Part shown: positions 12,897 through 24,379 of the stretch, one piece after another | How the letters are laid out: every line of letters begins with the position of its first letter | Position numbering within the stretch: position 1 is the first letter of the stretch | Assembly (NCBI GenBank): GCA_020310875.1 | Contig: CM035441.1 | Location: 88,723,495-88,787,494 of the forward strand | DNA length: 64,000 nucleotides | DNA from: Ceratopteris richardii | Lineage: Eukaryota; Streptophyta; Polypodiopsida; Polypodiales; Pteridaceae | Direction of reading: 5' to 3' | Notes under the pieces: generated by a model | The model's input: the letters and a program-made list of their open reading frames with translations, nothing else | Databases searched by the model: none | What the model was told of the DNA's origin: nothing | Made by a program: the position numbers and the translations under genes

Positions 12897-13790
12897 TCAT
12901 GGAGTGTGGTATTCAGGTGCCCAAGCACTACGCACTCTTTGCATACTTGCTTTATATGAGAAAGCATTTGTGAAAAAACAGTTTTTATGCGCATGAATGG
13001 GTATACAAGGATGTTGTGCATGAATGTAGAAAGGGAAAATAGGTCGTACATAAGGGAAGGGAATTGTTGAAGGGACGCTGAACATGCTAGTGGGTGGAGG
13101 TGTTGGGGTGGGATAGGGGATTAAGGAAGGGGGGAAGTATGGGATGCGGGAATGCATGAACGTGGTAAGATGTCCAAGGGTTCTATGGATGGGAGTGGTG
13201 TTTTGGACATTCTGAACTATGATATATGTGTGTGCTAAGTAGAGAATGGTTCTGGGAGTAGTTTTGTAGCTTCCAGTGAACGGGTGGTGATTGGGAAAAG
13301 GGATTTCACATGTAGCAATACAAAATCTTTTATGGTGAAAAAGAATTAAAAAGCAAGAGGGATTGGAAAGAAGACTAGACGAGGCTCTTGGGAACCATGG
13401 TTGATGAAGTGGAATATATGTAAAATGGGTTGTCCAATGGTTGTGGTGGTGGTAACAGGGAATGGGGTGGTAGTCGATTGAGGTGAAGTGACTTGAGGTA
13501 GAGGGTGTGTCAATTGGAGTGAGCAGATAGGGGCCGGTGAAGGGTTGAAGATTTCTTTAAAATAATGGGAGACCATTTTGTCTATGACAAGGGAATGAAA
13601 GGGTATACGTAGGGTTTAGAGGTCCAAGAGGGGAATAGGTGGGGTAAAATAGCCTCTAAGACTAGAAGAATAAGAGTCCATTGAAGTAATAGGAACGTGA
13701 TGGTCTTTCCATGGCATTTAAATGCCACTACGAGACATGGATTGTGTGTGGCATGCCATTTGTTCTGATCAGAGTGAATCAACCACTTCC
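12897..13790 (-). other. Pro/Ser/Thr-rich minus-strand frames, origin unclear
   Basis: Three minus-strand open frames (12897-13157, 13346-13576, 13582-13782) are rich in Pro, Thr, Ser and Phe. Examples are runs like PYPTPTPPPTS and PFPVTTTTTIGQP. The composition recalls the Ser/Thr/Pro-rich part of the 3' extra coding region of the gypsy element at 48.6-49.4 kb, so it may be a decayed relative. Composition alone cannot prove this, and low-complexity chance is a real alternative. Confidence 0.2.
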
Positions 13791-14305
13791 ATAGTGTGTG
13801 TCAGTATATGCGATGTTTCATTGAAGTCCATTGAGTCCAATGTTAGGTAGTTCCTCTTGAAAAAAAGCATAAATCTATTCTATATTAAGCTCATTGCAAG
13901 ATTGAACTTCTTATATTCGTGCATTTTATAGATGGAGTGCCTCGATGTAAGTCGAGTTTTCTTCTTTCGCTTCTTGTTGTTCCTCTTGGTGTTTATCTAT
14001 TCCGGACTAGATATAACTAGATCATTCCTTATCATGTTAGATAAATTGTGTTTCAAAATATTCAAAATCTTGAGGTCCATTTTTGAAAGGTACTTTAGAA
14101 TCAAAGGAGAGCTCATGCATCCTCGCTCCTTTTGTAGGGAGTAAAAAGCCTTGAATGGATATCAGATAATAGATTTTTTATTAACTTGAATAATGATGAA
14201 TCCTACTAGCGAGATGAAATCATGTTCTTTTATGTTAGAACATGAAGCTCGGGGGTATGCCTAATTATTTTATATATAGCTTTATCTTCGAGGAGCAAAT
14301 TTTTA
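13791..14305. other. No gene seen
   Basis: A 70-codon frame at 13932-14144 begins with a hydrophobic stretch, but nothing supports it as a gene. It leads into simple repeats. Confidence 0.4.
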
Positions 14306-14678
14306 TCATGTATGTGTGCATATGTGTGTGTATTCATGTGTCTTATATGTATACATATGTTAGTATGCATATATATGTATTTCATGTATATGTATGTGTT
14401 TGCATGTGTGTGATATATGTATACATGTGTTAGTATGCATATGTGTATATATGCATATGCATTTATGTAAAATATTCATGTATTCGTGTAATATATGCAA
14501 GTGTTTATAATTGTGTACATGTATATATGTATATGTGTCTATGTGTAAATATGTACATGTAAATATGTATGCATGTATATATATGTTTATGTGTGCATGT
14601 AGGCATGTATATGTGATGTGTACATGTATATATGTATATGTGTCTATGTGTAAATGTGTACATGTAAATATGTATGCA

Positions 14679-14709
<31 letters not shown>

Positions 14710-14735
14710 ATCTACATGATGTGTATATATCTTTA
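14306..14735. repeat. TATG/TG/TA simple repeat block with internal duplications
   Basis: The block is composed of tatg, tgtg and tata words, with a pure TA run at about 14679-14700. Longer duplications are visible: gtgtacatgtatatatg starts at 14513 and 14618 (105-bp period), and atatgtatacat...gttagtatgcat recurs at about 14346 and 14414 (68-bp period). The long open frames it gives on both strands are artefacts of low complexity. Confidence 0.95.
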
Positions 14736-14762
14736 GATATATGATGATCCTCGTTGATTCGA

Positions 14763-14825
14763 GTAGCTATATATAGAGGCATAAGGTTGGGAGGAGAGAC
14801 ATCTCTCTAGTAGGATGTCGGAGGA
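14763..14825 (+). repeat. Short LTR-like fragment (TATA-tataGAGGCAT..GGGAGGAGAG)
   Basis: The sequence tatatatagaggcat followed by ggttgggaggagagacatctct matches 32500-32545 in this window almost word for word. That copy belongs to an LTR-like region whose related end at 33170 carries a tRNA-Met primer-binding site. This piece is therefore probably the TATA/start region of a fragmentary LTR of the same family. Confidence 0.55.
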
Positions 14826-14948
14826 ATAGATGCAATGTGTACATTACTTCAATCATATGGCTAAAAGGTTGAATTAGAGTTTTTAAATTAGGGGTTTTAA
14901 AACCCTAATATCAAAATTAGTGTTTTCAAATTAGGATTTTTGAAATAG

Positions 14949-15300
14949 GATTTATTTATTTATTTATTTATTTATGCATATGCATGTGTTGTGTATGTAT
15001 GTGTATCTATATGTGCATATGCATGTGTTGTGTGTGTGTGTGTATATATGCATGTGTATATGTATAAATGCATGTAAATATGATTATATGAGTCTATGTG
15101 TGTGTACATATGATTATGCATGTGTATGTGTATGTATGTGTACGTGTATGTGAGTATGTGTATGTGTATTCATTATATGTGTGTAACTGCATGCATGTGT
15201 ATGTATATGTAAAAATGTGCATGTATGTGTGTGTATGTATAAATGTGCATGTATGTGTATATGTGTGTAAATGTGCATGTATGATGTATATGTGTGTGTA
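14949..15300. repeat. TTTA run followed by TGTG/TATG simple repeat
   Basis: It starts with a ttta run at 14949-14975 and continues as tgtatg/tgtgtg repeats to about 15300. Confidence 0.95.
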
Positions 15301-15324
15301 GCATGTATTTGTACCTCTAGTCTC

Positions 15325-15366
15325 ACTCTTCTCTCTCTCTCTCTCATATACATACATACATAAACA
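15325..15366. repeat. CT run and CATA run
   Basis: A perfect ctctctctctct run is followed by catacatacata, which reads as tatg on the other strand. It closes the simple-repeat block on the left of the three-exon fragment. Confidence 0.9.
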
Positions 15367-15473
15367 CGCATACTCATATCCACATATATACATAAAAGCA
15401 GTGCGTACCGTGCATTATCGTGATGATGAGCCATAAGTGTGTGCATCTCTTTTAGACACCACTTATGCGACCA

Positions 15474-16097
15474 TCATGTCCCAAACTCTGTCTCAAGTGA
15501 ACTAAGTACGTATTTTTTATCCCTCTCATCATGCTCACTACAAAAATAAAACAAATAATGTAAATAAAACATAAGATATTTATTTCAATTTATATGTAAA
15601 ATTTATACTTACTTCCATCGTAAGTGGACAAGGCGTAGGTAAGAGTCGCATAATGCCCGCATTCTTCTCTTGAACTCCAATCCATTCCCTATGTACACAA
15701 TGTTCCCCTCTCGCTCTATATCGCACTCTAGTCCTAAGGTGCCTATACATGTCCTCATAGGCAACTCTGCTCTGCTATCATGATCTAGAGGTGGTATAGG
15801 TGTCCTGAAAATAGATAGATAAAAATAAATAAAAATAGGTGTTATAATATAATTAAAAAAGTTTATGAAAACAAAAACATACCTATGAGTAGATAGCTGT
15901 CTTCCTGCATGTGGAGCCGCAGAAGAGACCTTCTCTGATCGCTGGGTAAGCATCTGGATCGTATAGTATAGCTCATCGTCAGACATCTCTGAGTAATCAT
16001 GCATGATGGCCCCTAGAGTATCACACAGAACTCTTGCTCTCATAACACTTTTTATGAGAGTGAGTTTCGCATTTCTCTCTACTAGGATCCATAATAC
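15474..16097 (-). CDS. Three-exon gene fragment, unknown function
   Basis: Minus-strand coding segments at 16097-15883, 15804-15613 and 15537-15474 are joined by two short introns with textbook borders. The 78-bp intron 15882-15805 runs from GTATGT to TTTTCAG; the 75-bp intron 15612-15538 runs from GTAAGTAT to TTTTTGTAG. Reading phase is kept across both joins. The last exon ends in a natural TGA at 15476-15474 after ...SLETEFGT. The first listed exon is preceded by an acceptor-like TTAG and has no secure ATG, although the frame holds a Met at 16043. It looks like the 3' end of a larger gene whose upstream exons are missing or far away beyond the adjoining simple repeat. The protein (about 155 residues) is charged, with no membrane segment. 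Motifs include MSDDELYYTIQML and NGLEFKRRMRAL. I do not recognise the family; a captured gene fragment in a transposon is possible. Confidence 0.55.
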
Positions 16098-16129
16098 CTA
16101 ACATATAAAACAAAATGGGTTAGAAATCA

Positions 16130-18683
16130 ATATATATACATGTACAGATGTATGTGTGTATGCATTAAATATGTGTATGTATGCATGTGTGTGTGTATGT
16201 ATGTGCGTGTATGTGTGTGTATGTGTGTATGCATGTGTATGTGTGTGTATGCATCATTATGTGTGCATGTGTCTATGTGTGTATGTGTGTGTGTATATAT
16301 GTGTGTGTGTATGTGTGTGTGTTTATGTGTATGTATGTGCGTCTATGAGTGTGTATGTTTTTATGCATGTGTATGTGTCTATGTGTGTGTATGTGTCTAT
16401 GTGTGTATGTGTATGCATGTACGTATGCATATGCATGTGCATTATGTATGCATATGTGTGTGTATGTGTGTGTATGCATTATGTATGCATATGTGTGTGT
16501 ATGCATTAAGTATGTGTATATGTGTGTGTGTGTATGTATGTATGTGCATGTATGTGTATGGGTGTGCGTGTATGCGTGTGTATGTGTGTATGTGTGTATG
16601 TGTGTATGCATGTTTATGTGTGTGTATGCATCATTATGTGTGTATGTGTGTGTGTATATGTGTGTGTGTATGTGCGTGTGTCTATGTGTATGTGTGTGCA
16701 TCTATGAGTGTGTATGTGTTTATGTATGTGTATGTGTCTATGTGTGTGTATGTGTCTATGTGTGTATGTGTATGCATATGCATGTGCATCATGTACGCAT
16801 ATGTGTGTGTATGTGTGTGTATGCATTATGTATGCATTATGTATGCATATGTGTGTATGCATTAAGTATGTGTATGTATGCATGTGCATTATGTATGCAT
16901 ATGTGTGTGTATGCATGTAAGTATGTATGTATGCATATGCATATGCATTATGTATGTATATGTATGCATGTATGTGTATGTGTGTGTATGTCTCTCTATG
17001 TGTGTGTATGCATATATGTGTGTGTATGTGTGTATGTGTGTGTGTATGTGTGTGCGTGTATGTATATGTGTATGTGTGTATGCATGTGTATGTGTGTGTA
17101 TGCATCATTCTATGTGTATGTGTATGTGTGTGTGTATATGTGTGTGTGTATGTGTGTGTGTGTGTCTATGTGTGTGTGTGTGCATCTATGAGTGTGTATG
17201 TGTTTATGTGTGTGTATGTGTCTATGTGTGTGTATGTGTCTATGTGTGTATGCGTATGCATGTATGTATGCATATGTGTGTGTATGTGTGTGTATGCATT
17301 ATGTATGCATATGTGTGTGTATGCATTATGTATGTGTATGTATGCATGTGCATTATGTATGCATGTAACTATGTATGTATGCATATGCGTATGCATTATG
17401 TATGCATATGCGTATGCATTATGTATGCATATGTATGCATGTATGTGTATGTGTGTGTATGCACATATGTCTCTGTATGTATGTATGTGTGTGTGTATAT
17501 GTGTATGTATGTGTCGATGCATGTGTATGTGTGTGTATGCATCATTATGTGTGTATGTGTCTATGTATGTGTGTATATGTGTGTGTGTGTGTCTATCTAT
17601 ACGTGTGTGTGTCTATGAGTGTGTATGTGTTTATGTGTGTGTATGTGTCTATGTGTGTGTATGTGTCTATGTGTGTATGTATTTGCATGTATGTATGCAT
17701 ATGTGTGTGTATGCATGTCTATGTGTGTGTATGGATCATTATGTGTGTATGTGTCTATGTGTGTATGTGTGTGTATATGTGTGTGTATGTGTGTGTATGT
17801 GTCTATGTGTATGTCTCTGTGTCTATGAGTGTGTATGTGTTTATGTGTGTGTATGTGTCTATGTGTGTGTTTGTGTCTATGTGTGTATGTGTATGCATGT
17901 ATGTATGCATATGTGTGTGTATGCATGTGTATGTGTGTGTATGCATCATTATGTGTGTATGTGTCTATGTGTGTATGTGTGTGTATATGTGTGTGTGTAT
18001 ATGTCTGTGTGTATGTGTGTGTCTCTATGTGTATGTGTGTGTGTCTATGAGTGTGTATGTGTTTATGTGTGTGTATGTGTCTATGTGTGTGTATGTGTCT
18101 ATGTGTGTATGTGTATGCATGTATGTATGCATATGTGTGTGTATGTGTGTGTATGTGTGTGTATGCATTATGTATGCATTATGTATGCATATGTGTGTGT
18201 ATGCATTATGTATGTGTATGTATGCATGTGCATTATGTATGCATGTAAGTATGTATGTATGCATATGCATATCCGTTATGTATGCGTATGTATGCATGTA
18301 TGTGTATGTGTGTGTATGTCTCTCTCTATGTGTATGTGTATGCATATATGTGTGTGTATGTGTGTGTATATCTGTGTGTATGTGTGTATGCATCATTATG
18401 TGTGTATGTGTCTATGTGTGTATGTGTGTGTGTATATGTGTGTGTATGTGTGTGTGTGTCTATGTGTATGTGTGTGTGTCTATGAGTGTGTATGTGTTTA
18501 TGTGTGTATATTTGTTTATGTGTGTGTATGTGTCTATGTGTATATGTGTATGCATGTAGGTATGCATATGTGTGTGTATGCATGTGTATGTTTGTGTATG
18601 CATCATTATGTGTTTATGTGTCTATGTGTGTATGTGTGTGTGTATAGTTGTGTGTGTATGTGTGTGTGTCTATGTGTATGTGT
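16130..18683. repeat. 2.55-kb TG/TATG simple-repeat array with higher-order units
   Basis: The array is almost entirely tgtg, tatg, tgca and tcta words. The landmark tctatgagtgtgtatg recurs at about 16342, 16701, 17185, 17612, 17822, 18044 and 18479. The spacings (359, 484, 427, 210, 222, 435) suggest a basic unit of 210-220 bp, with longer versions carrying a tatgcattatgtatgcat block. Apparent proteins of up to 624 residues made of Val, Cys, Met and Tyr, and His/Thr-rich ones on the other strand, are artefacts. The array ends abruptly at the LTR of the TR-GAG-like element. Confidence 0.97.
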
Positions 18684-21132
18684 CGCTGTCGAGAAGTTGC
18701 GGACCTACGGCTGGTGGATCAGACAGCCACTAAATCCCTCGGCACATGCGGGGTGCTTGGAGCAAACTCAGGTAAATATCAGATGTTCACAGAAGCCTTA
18801 AAGAAACATACATACTCAAGAAAAAAATGATAGTGGAGATGCAAAATCATTAGATTAGAACAATTAATTCATTTATCATGGTTGATTCGACAATTCTTTT
18901 TCCTAGAACATGCTAAGAAATTCCACTTTGAAATCAGTATCTTGTGAGTATCTCATTTCTCAAGATTACTAAATGGTATGTTTTAATGATAAATAAAATA
19001 GTTTGTGCGTAAACATGTAATGCTTATCCTTCGAAATAACGTTTCGACTTGCAATCTGAGCTCAATTCTTCATAGGTTCAAATAGATGAGCATCGTCAAA
19101 TTCATAGGCTTCAGTCTTTTCAAATCAGTTTCGTTAGAATATCAAAGTGACGTGCAGAAAATTCAATTGTCAATGACTTGTCCTTAAGTGATGGAAATTT
19201 TAGAATCTATTAGTAGCAGAAGGCGGAATTTTATGTAGCTATGCATCCAAAATACATTGCAGAAACAAAATTTCTAGCTATCAATGGAATTGACATTCAT
19301 TAAAGCTACAAGTTCCTGGAGAACTTGAAGATATGCCAGAGTGGATTGGCTTCAGAAATAAGGTGACAGTTGATCTTAAAAGATTCAATCGGAAATTGCA
19401 ATATAAATTTATTCATAAGTAACTGAGTTTTGATTCTGCCAACTAGCATGCAATGTTATGATGCATCTATAAAATACACACACAAACGTATTGGAATATT
19501 ATGAACTATCGCATATAATCACATGTACGATTCTGTATAAATAAGATGAAGTCACAAAATAAAAATTTGACAGAACTTACCAAATGTTAGTCATCTCAGA
19601 GTGAAAATAGTACGCGTTTGAAGATGAAAGTCAATCAGTGATACGTAATTTGTGAGATGTTTTAAGAAGTTGTTGAAAGTATCTTATCATAGATTTATCA
19701 GGGACGATAGGACATACAACCATGATCATGATTTGACTAGATTCACTTAACTATTTTAATAGATCATCTGGATCGTGCTAGAATTCGAATTGAATACATC
19801 AAATTCCAAATATTAAAATTCAGCCACAGATCTATCCTCGTTTATGATCAAGTTCCGTCACTCCTTTCATATCTTGATGTCGACTAATACTCATCTCTGT
19901 ATTGTTTATCATAAACGTATAGCCAACAATTTACATAAATAGCAAGTAGATGCACATATTCTTTTGTAGAGAAATGAGTTCTGATGCCTGTTTTTCGTAT
20001 GATAATGGTAATAATACTTGTATAAGTGACAATTCACAGCAGTTCCATCATGAATATCAATAGTGCTTTGAAACTATGATATAAAAAATGAAATAGTATT
20101 TGAATCTTGTCTATGTCATGCAGTAGAGACAGTCAATATGAATGCCATGGCTGCCACCGTCACGTTTTGCGCTGAACCAGAAATAAATATAAAACATAAA
20201 GAAGGTAGAACATTTTTCGCAATAGCTTCTTAAGTTTACAAAGTATCGTCGCAATCCAAACATAGAATTCGAGAATTTGTGGAATAAAAAAAAAAGATGA
20301 GCACAACTATCAATAGATTTCAAATTATAAGAAAAGATGAGACCCATGACGGTTGCCACATGAAAAGCCATCGGAGAGTGTACTCAGCCATGACACCTGA
20401 CTGAAGTTCGCTTTTGAGGTTCTCAGGATTCAGGTAAAGAATACTCGTAAGAAATTCCGGGTTAGCGAAAAGTCATAGCTTTTTCCTTGAAAGCGGAGGA
20501 ATGTCCTTTGAAGAAACATCGATCTCCTCTTTCTTTTGTGTCAACAGTATCACTCTGTCTTCTCCTTATTGTCCGCTGTATCGCTCTGTCTTTCCTCATA
20601 ATCTGTCATCTGAATCTTCTCATAGTTTCCAACAATTTTGACGTGCGGAACATTCCCTTCTTCCGCATACAACAGAAATAGTGCGTGAATATATTGGCCT
20701 CTGTGTATTGCACGCCCTCTAAACTTCAGTACTCCTCAAATATCACAGAGCATCGTATGCAAATCTTCAATTATCCAGCGCCTTGAACTCTCATCTTCAT
20801 GCGTGTACTCAACAGATGGTTGCAGTAATCGTTCCTAATTAATCATATGAAGATCTTAGCCCCCTGAAACATGTAATATGGCCTCCCTCTGTATGCGCTG
20901 TCTATCCCTTCTTTTTCCCTCATGCATGGATTTCCAGAAAATACGCATGGCAATCTTTTTTTCTCTCAAGCTCACTTGTCTTTGTCTTCATCGGATGTCA
21001 CGGCAGTTGTCGTCCATGCCTTTTTCCTTGATTTTCCTCCATGTGCGCTTTGTCCTTCTTTGATAATGCTGTAACTCTATATTTAGAGTTAACTTTTCGG
21101 ACAGCTTTAAAACTACTTCTGACGCTAGTTTT

Positions 21133-21674
21133 TGTTAGTATATGATCAATGTCTACCCCTCATGATTGTATGCACATTTTGTAAGGCCCCCGTTATGAGG
21201 AGAAGCCAAGCGTGCATTACCCAATTGATGGGAATCCCAACTTGAATGTTGGATGAAGGTCATATTGGACCATGTAAGATATTATAAGGAAAGGGAGTTA
21301 CCAGGGAGTCAGAAATCATTTATATTTGTTAGGTCGGTTCAACCAGTCTAAGCCGTGTATGGCAATTACGCGGGCGGTGGCCGCCCACGCTCTACCGCCC
21401 ATGTATTGCCGTCCATGGCAGGACACCCATGATCCTATATATACATGACTTCTGCACTACCTAAGACACCTGAGTTGAGCCAGCATACCTCTACCTTGTA
21501 TCTCCCTATCTAGAGTTGTCTAGATCACCATTTAAGCTCTACCTTGAGAGCGCACGGGTGGACAACGCCATCATCTTTGTACTTGCTGCTAGTAGAAAAT
21601 TGTTGAGATTCTCCTATATCTGTTATCTTCTCTGCTATTGCTCCTGTGTTATATTGCATAACTATTGTCTTACA
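21133..21674 (+). repeat. Copia-C 5' LTR
   Basis: 542 bp, TGTTAGTA to CTTACA. It contains a GC-rich hairpin (21372-21386, GGGCGG/CCGCCC arms) and a TATA-like box at 21434. It is followed at once by the primer-binding site. Confidence 0.95.
21432..21445 (+). promoter_or_regulatory. TATA box in Copia-C 5' LTR
   Basis: The string ctatatataca lies about 240 bp before the LTR end, the expected place for the element's own promoter. The 3' LTR has the same box at about 26191. Confidence 0.6.
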
Positions 21675-21686
21675 TGGTATCAGAGC
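21675..21686 (+). other. Copia-C primer-binding site (tRNA-iMet)
   Basis: TGGTATCAGAGC immediately follows the CA end of the 5' LTR. It is the usual plant Copia match to the 3' end of initiator tRNA-Met. Confidence 0.9.
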
Positions 21687-21769
21687 TGTAAGGTTCGAAT
21701 AGCTTGAGAAGTATCATTATTTTAGCCTACTAGCAGACTAGAATATCAGTAGATTATTCGAGTGATTAC

Positions 21770-22620
21770 ATGATGGCTTCATCGTCGAACAATAGTCTTG
21801 GTGCTTCAGCTAATGTTAATGCTACACCTATTCGAATTCGTCCACCTGCATTCACTGAAGGGAAGCTGGATGGAACCAACTATACACTCTGGAAGTTCAA
21901 AATTTCTGCAATTTTGGACTCCTATGAATTACTTGACACTGTCATGGGACCGATGGGATTGGATCCAGAGCCTATACCAGTTGAAGATCCAGCAAATTCA
22001 AGATTGATGATTCAGCCAGATCCTGATCTTCTACGAGCTTGGAAGAGGCGGAATGCTGATGCATTATGTGCGATTGTCACTAGTGTAAGTGATTCTATGC
22101 TTACTTTAGTTCAACATACTACTAAAGCACATGAGGCTTGGGGCATATTGGCTCGACAATATGAGACCAAGAACCACACTAGGATACAGAATTTAGAAAA
22201 TCAGTTGGCAAATGAAAAGCATTCTGATTCTGAAAAGGCTGAAGATTTTATCAAACGGATAAAGCATCTTCAAGATCAATTGGCTGCAGTTGGTGTTGTT
22301 ATAACACCAGAAGAGCTGGCTTGAAGATCTGTACGTGTTCTTCCAGCAAAGTATGATGGATTAGTAACAGCCCTTAACACTCAGGTAAGGCCAACTCCTC
22401 TTACATTTGAAGAGTTTTGTGCCATGCTTTTAGAAGAAGAGATGCGGCTGAAGAATCGGCAAAGTACAACTGATGCTGCATTCTCAGCAAATGCAAAAGG
22501 TAAAGGCTCTTCAGAGGGATCAAAGAAGAAGCCAAAGAAGAAAAAGTTAACAGGAAGTTGCTTCTATTGTGAAAAGAAAGGCCATGCCATCAAGGATTGC
22601 AGAAAGAAGCAAGCTGATGA
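21770..22620 (+). pseudogene. Copia-C gag region
   Basis: The protein begins near 21770 (MMASSSNNS). It has the Copia Gag fold signature around LDGTNYTLWKFKI and an RIQNLENQLAN helix. It ends with a single CCHC zinc knuckle, CFYCEKKGHAIKDC, at 22559-22600, preceded by a Lys-rich tract. Gag packages the element RNA into virus-like particles. This is a fossil copy, part of the broken polyprotein. Confidence 0.9.
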
Positions 22621-22729
22621 ACGGAATGGGACTGTAAAATCATCATGGAAGAACAAAGAGTCTGCGAACAACACAGAGCTGGAACTTTGGGTAGCTATTG
22701 AAGAGGTATGTTCATCTGCTCAAGCTCGT

Positions 22730-23000
22730 GTTGATGAGCCATGGATTTTAGATAGTGGAGCTTCTCGCCATATGACTAGTAAAAAGGATTGGTATAGTTC
22801 CCTAGTGCCTGTACGGGAATCCATCAATGTAGTCGTGGGAAATGACTCCAAGTGTCTAGCTGAAGGAACTGGAACCATCTCTTTTATCACTTCTCCAGGT
22901 GTTGAGAAAAAGTTATCCGATGTTCTCTATGTACCTACACTCAAAAGAAATTTGTTGTCAGTTTCTGCAATAACAGATCGTGGACTCGAAGTTCACTTCA
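22730..23000 (+). pseudogene. Copia-C protease domain
   Basis: The retropepsin active-site motif WILDSGASRHMT begins at about 22742, followed by LSDVLYVPTLKRNLLSV, the standard end of the Copia protease region. It would have cut the polyprotein into its parts. Confidence 0.9.
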
Positions 23001-23099
23001 ATAAGAGTGGTGCGGAAATCATGGATTCATCAGGTAATGTTGTAGGTAAAGGCATACGAGGGGATAACTTGTATGAGTTAAGTGCTTTAACTGCTACAG

Positions 23100-23920
23100 A
23101 AGATAAAGATGTAAACAGGTTATGGCACCAACGATTTGGGCATCTCGGATTTGCAGTTTTGAAGGAGATGCAACGAACAGGGATGGTTGCTCATATGCCT
23201 GCATTTTCAGAGTTGCAGGAACCTTGTGAAGCTTGTATGATGGGCAAGCAACAACGAAAGGCATTTCCAAGAGAGACCAGCAATCGATCTCAAGCTCCTC
23301 TAGAGTTGGTACATGCTGATCTCTGCGGTAAAATGTCTACACCTGCTTTAGGAGGATCTTTCTACTTCTTGCTGTTAGTCGACGATTATAGTAGAAAGAT
23401 GTGGGTTTATTTCATTCGAGAGAAGGCTGATGCTTTTGAAAAATTTAAAACGTGGCATAAGTATGTAGAAAATGAATCAGGAAGGAAACTAAAGAAATTT
23501 AGAACAGATAGAGGAGGTGAATTCTTGTCAACAGAATTCAACAATTACTGTAAGGAGCATGGTGTGAAAAGGCAACTTACCACAGCTCATACACCCCAAC
23601 AAAATGGCGTTGTTGAGCGCAGGAACAGGACAGTAGTTGAAATGGCTCGTTGTATGTTGAAGGCTCAAGACATGCCTGATTCATTCTGGGCAGAAGCAGT
23701 CAATACAGCAGTCTACATTCTCAATCGAAGCTACACAAAAGCACTGAAGGGGATGACTCCTTAAGAAGCATATTCTGGTAAAAAGCCTTCAGTTTTGCAT
23801 TTCAGAATTTTTGGTTGTTTCTGTTATGCACATATTCCTGATTCAACAAGATCAAAGTTGGATTCAAAAAGCAAAAAGTGTGTCTTCCTAGGATATAGTG
23901 AAGAGTCTAAAGCATACAGG
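23100..23920 (+). pseudogene. Copia-C integrase domain
   Basis: The pre-integrase zinc-binding block (LWHQRFGHLG, then CEACMMGK) is followed by the integrase core with its D,D,E residues: LLVDDYSRKMWVY, FRTDRGGEF and QNGVVERRN. Downstream IFGCFCYAHIPDS and VFLGY match the usual Copia integrase C-terminal part. Confidence 0.9.
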
Positions 23921-24379
23921 TTATGGGATCCTGAGGCAAGGAAGATTTTTGTCAGCCGAGATGTGGTGTTTGATGAACGACCACACTTAGTAGAAGATAA
24001 AGGTAAATCTACTATCTCATCAAGCGGAGAAATATCTCACCTTGTGCCTATCAAAAGACAGGTTAAAGTTGAGGAGGAGGAAACATCTGATGGAGAAATT
24101 TCCTCAATAAAAAGCTAACCAGTTGTAGCTGCACTGCGTAAGCCACTACCGAAGTGGGCACAACAGCTCTTTGATGATCACAATCCACATGTAGATGTAC
24201 CAGAATCATCATCGGATGGATTACGAAGATCAAAGAGAATAGAGGAGCAAAGAAGAGCCTCAGAACACATTGTTAACATGGCTCTAATGGCAGATATCAT
24301 GGGTTCGATAAAGGAACCTACCACCATTGAAGAAGCCATTGATGATCCAGATTGGAGAGCGGCAATGCAGTCTGAGTAT

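Noticed and set aside
16140-18801. Very long open frames (up to 624 codons) of Val/Cys/Met/Tyr, and His/Thr-rich ones on the other strand
   Set aside because: They are the translation of TG/TATG simple repeats; several frames are open at once and no real protein composition is present.
20111-21063. Small open frames shared by both 2.84-kb LTRs
   Set aside because: They recur only because the two LTRs are copies of each other; there is no sign of coding constraint.
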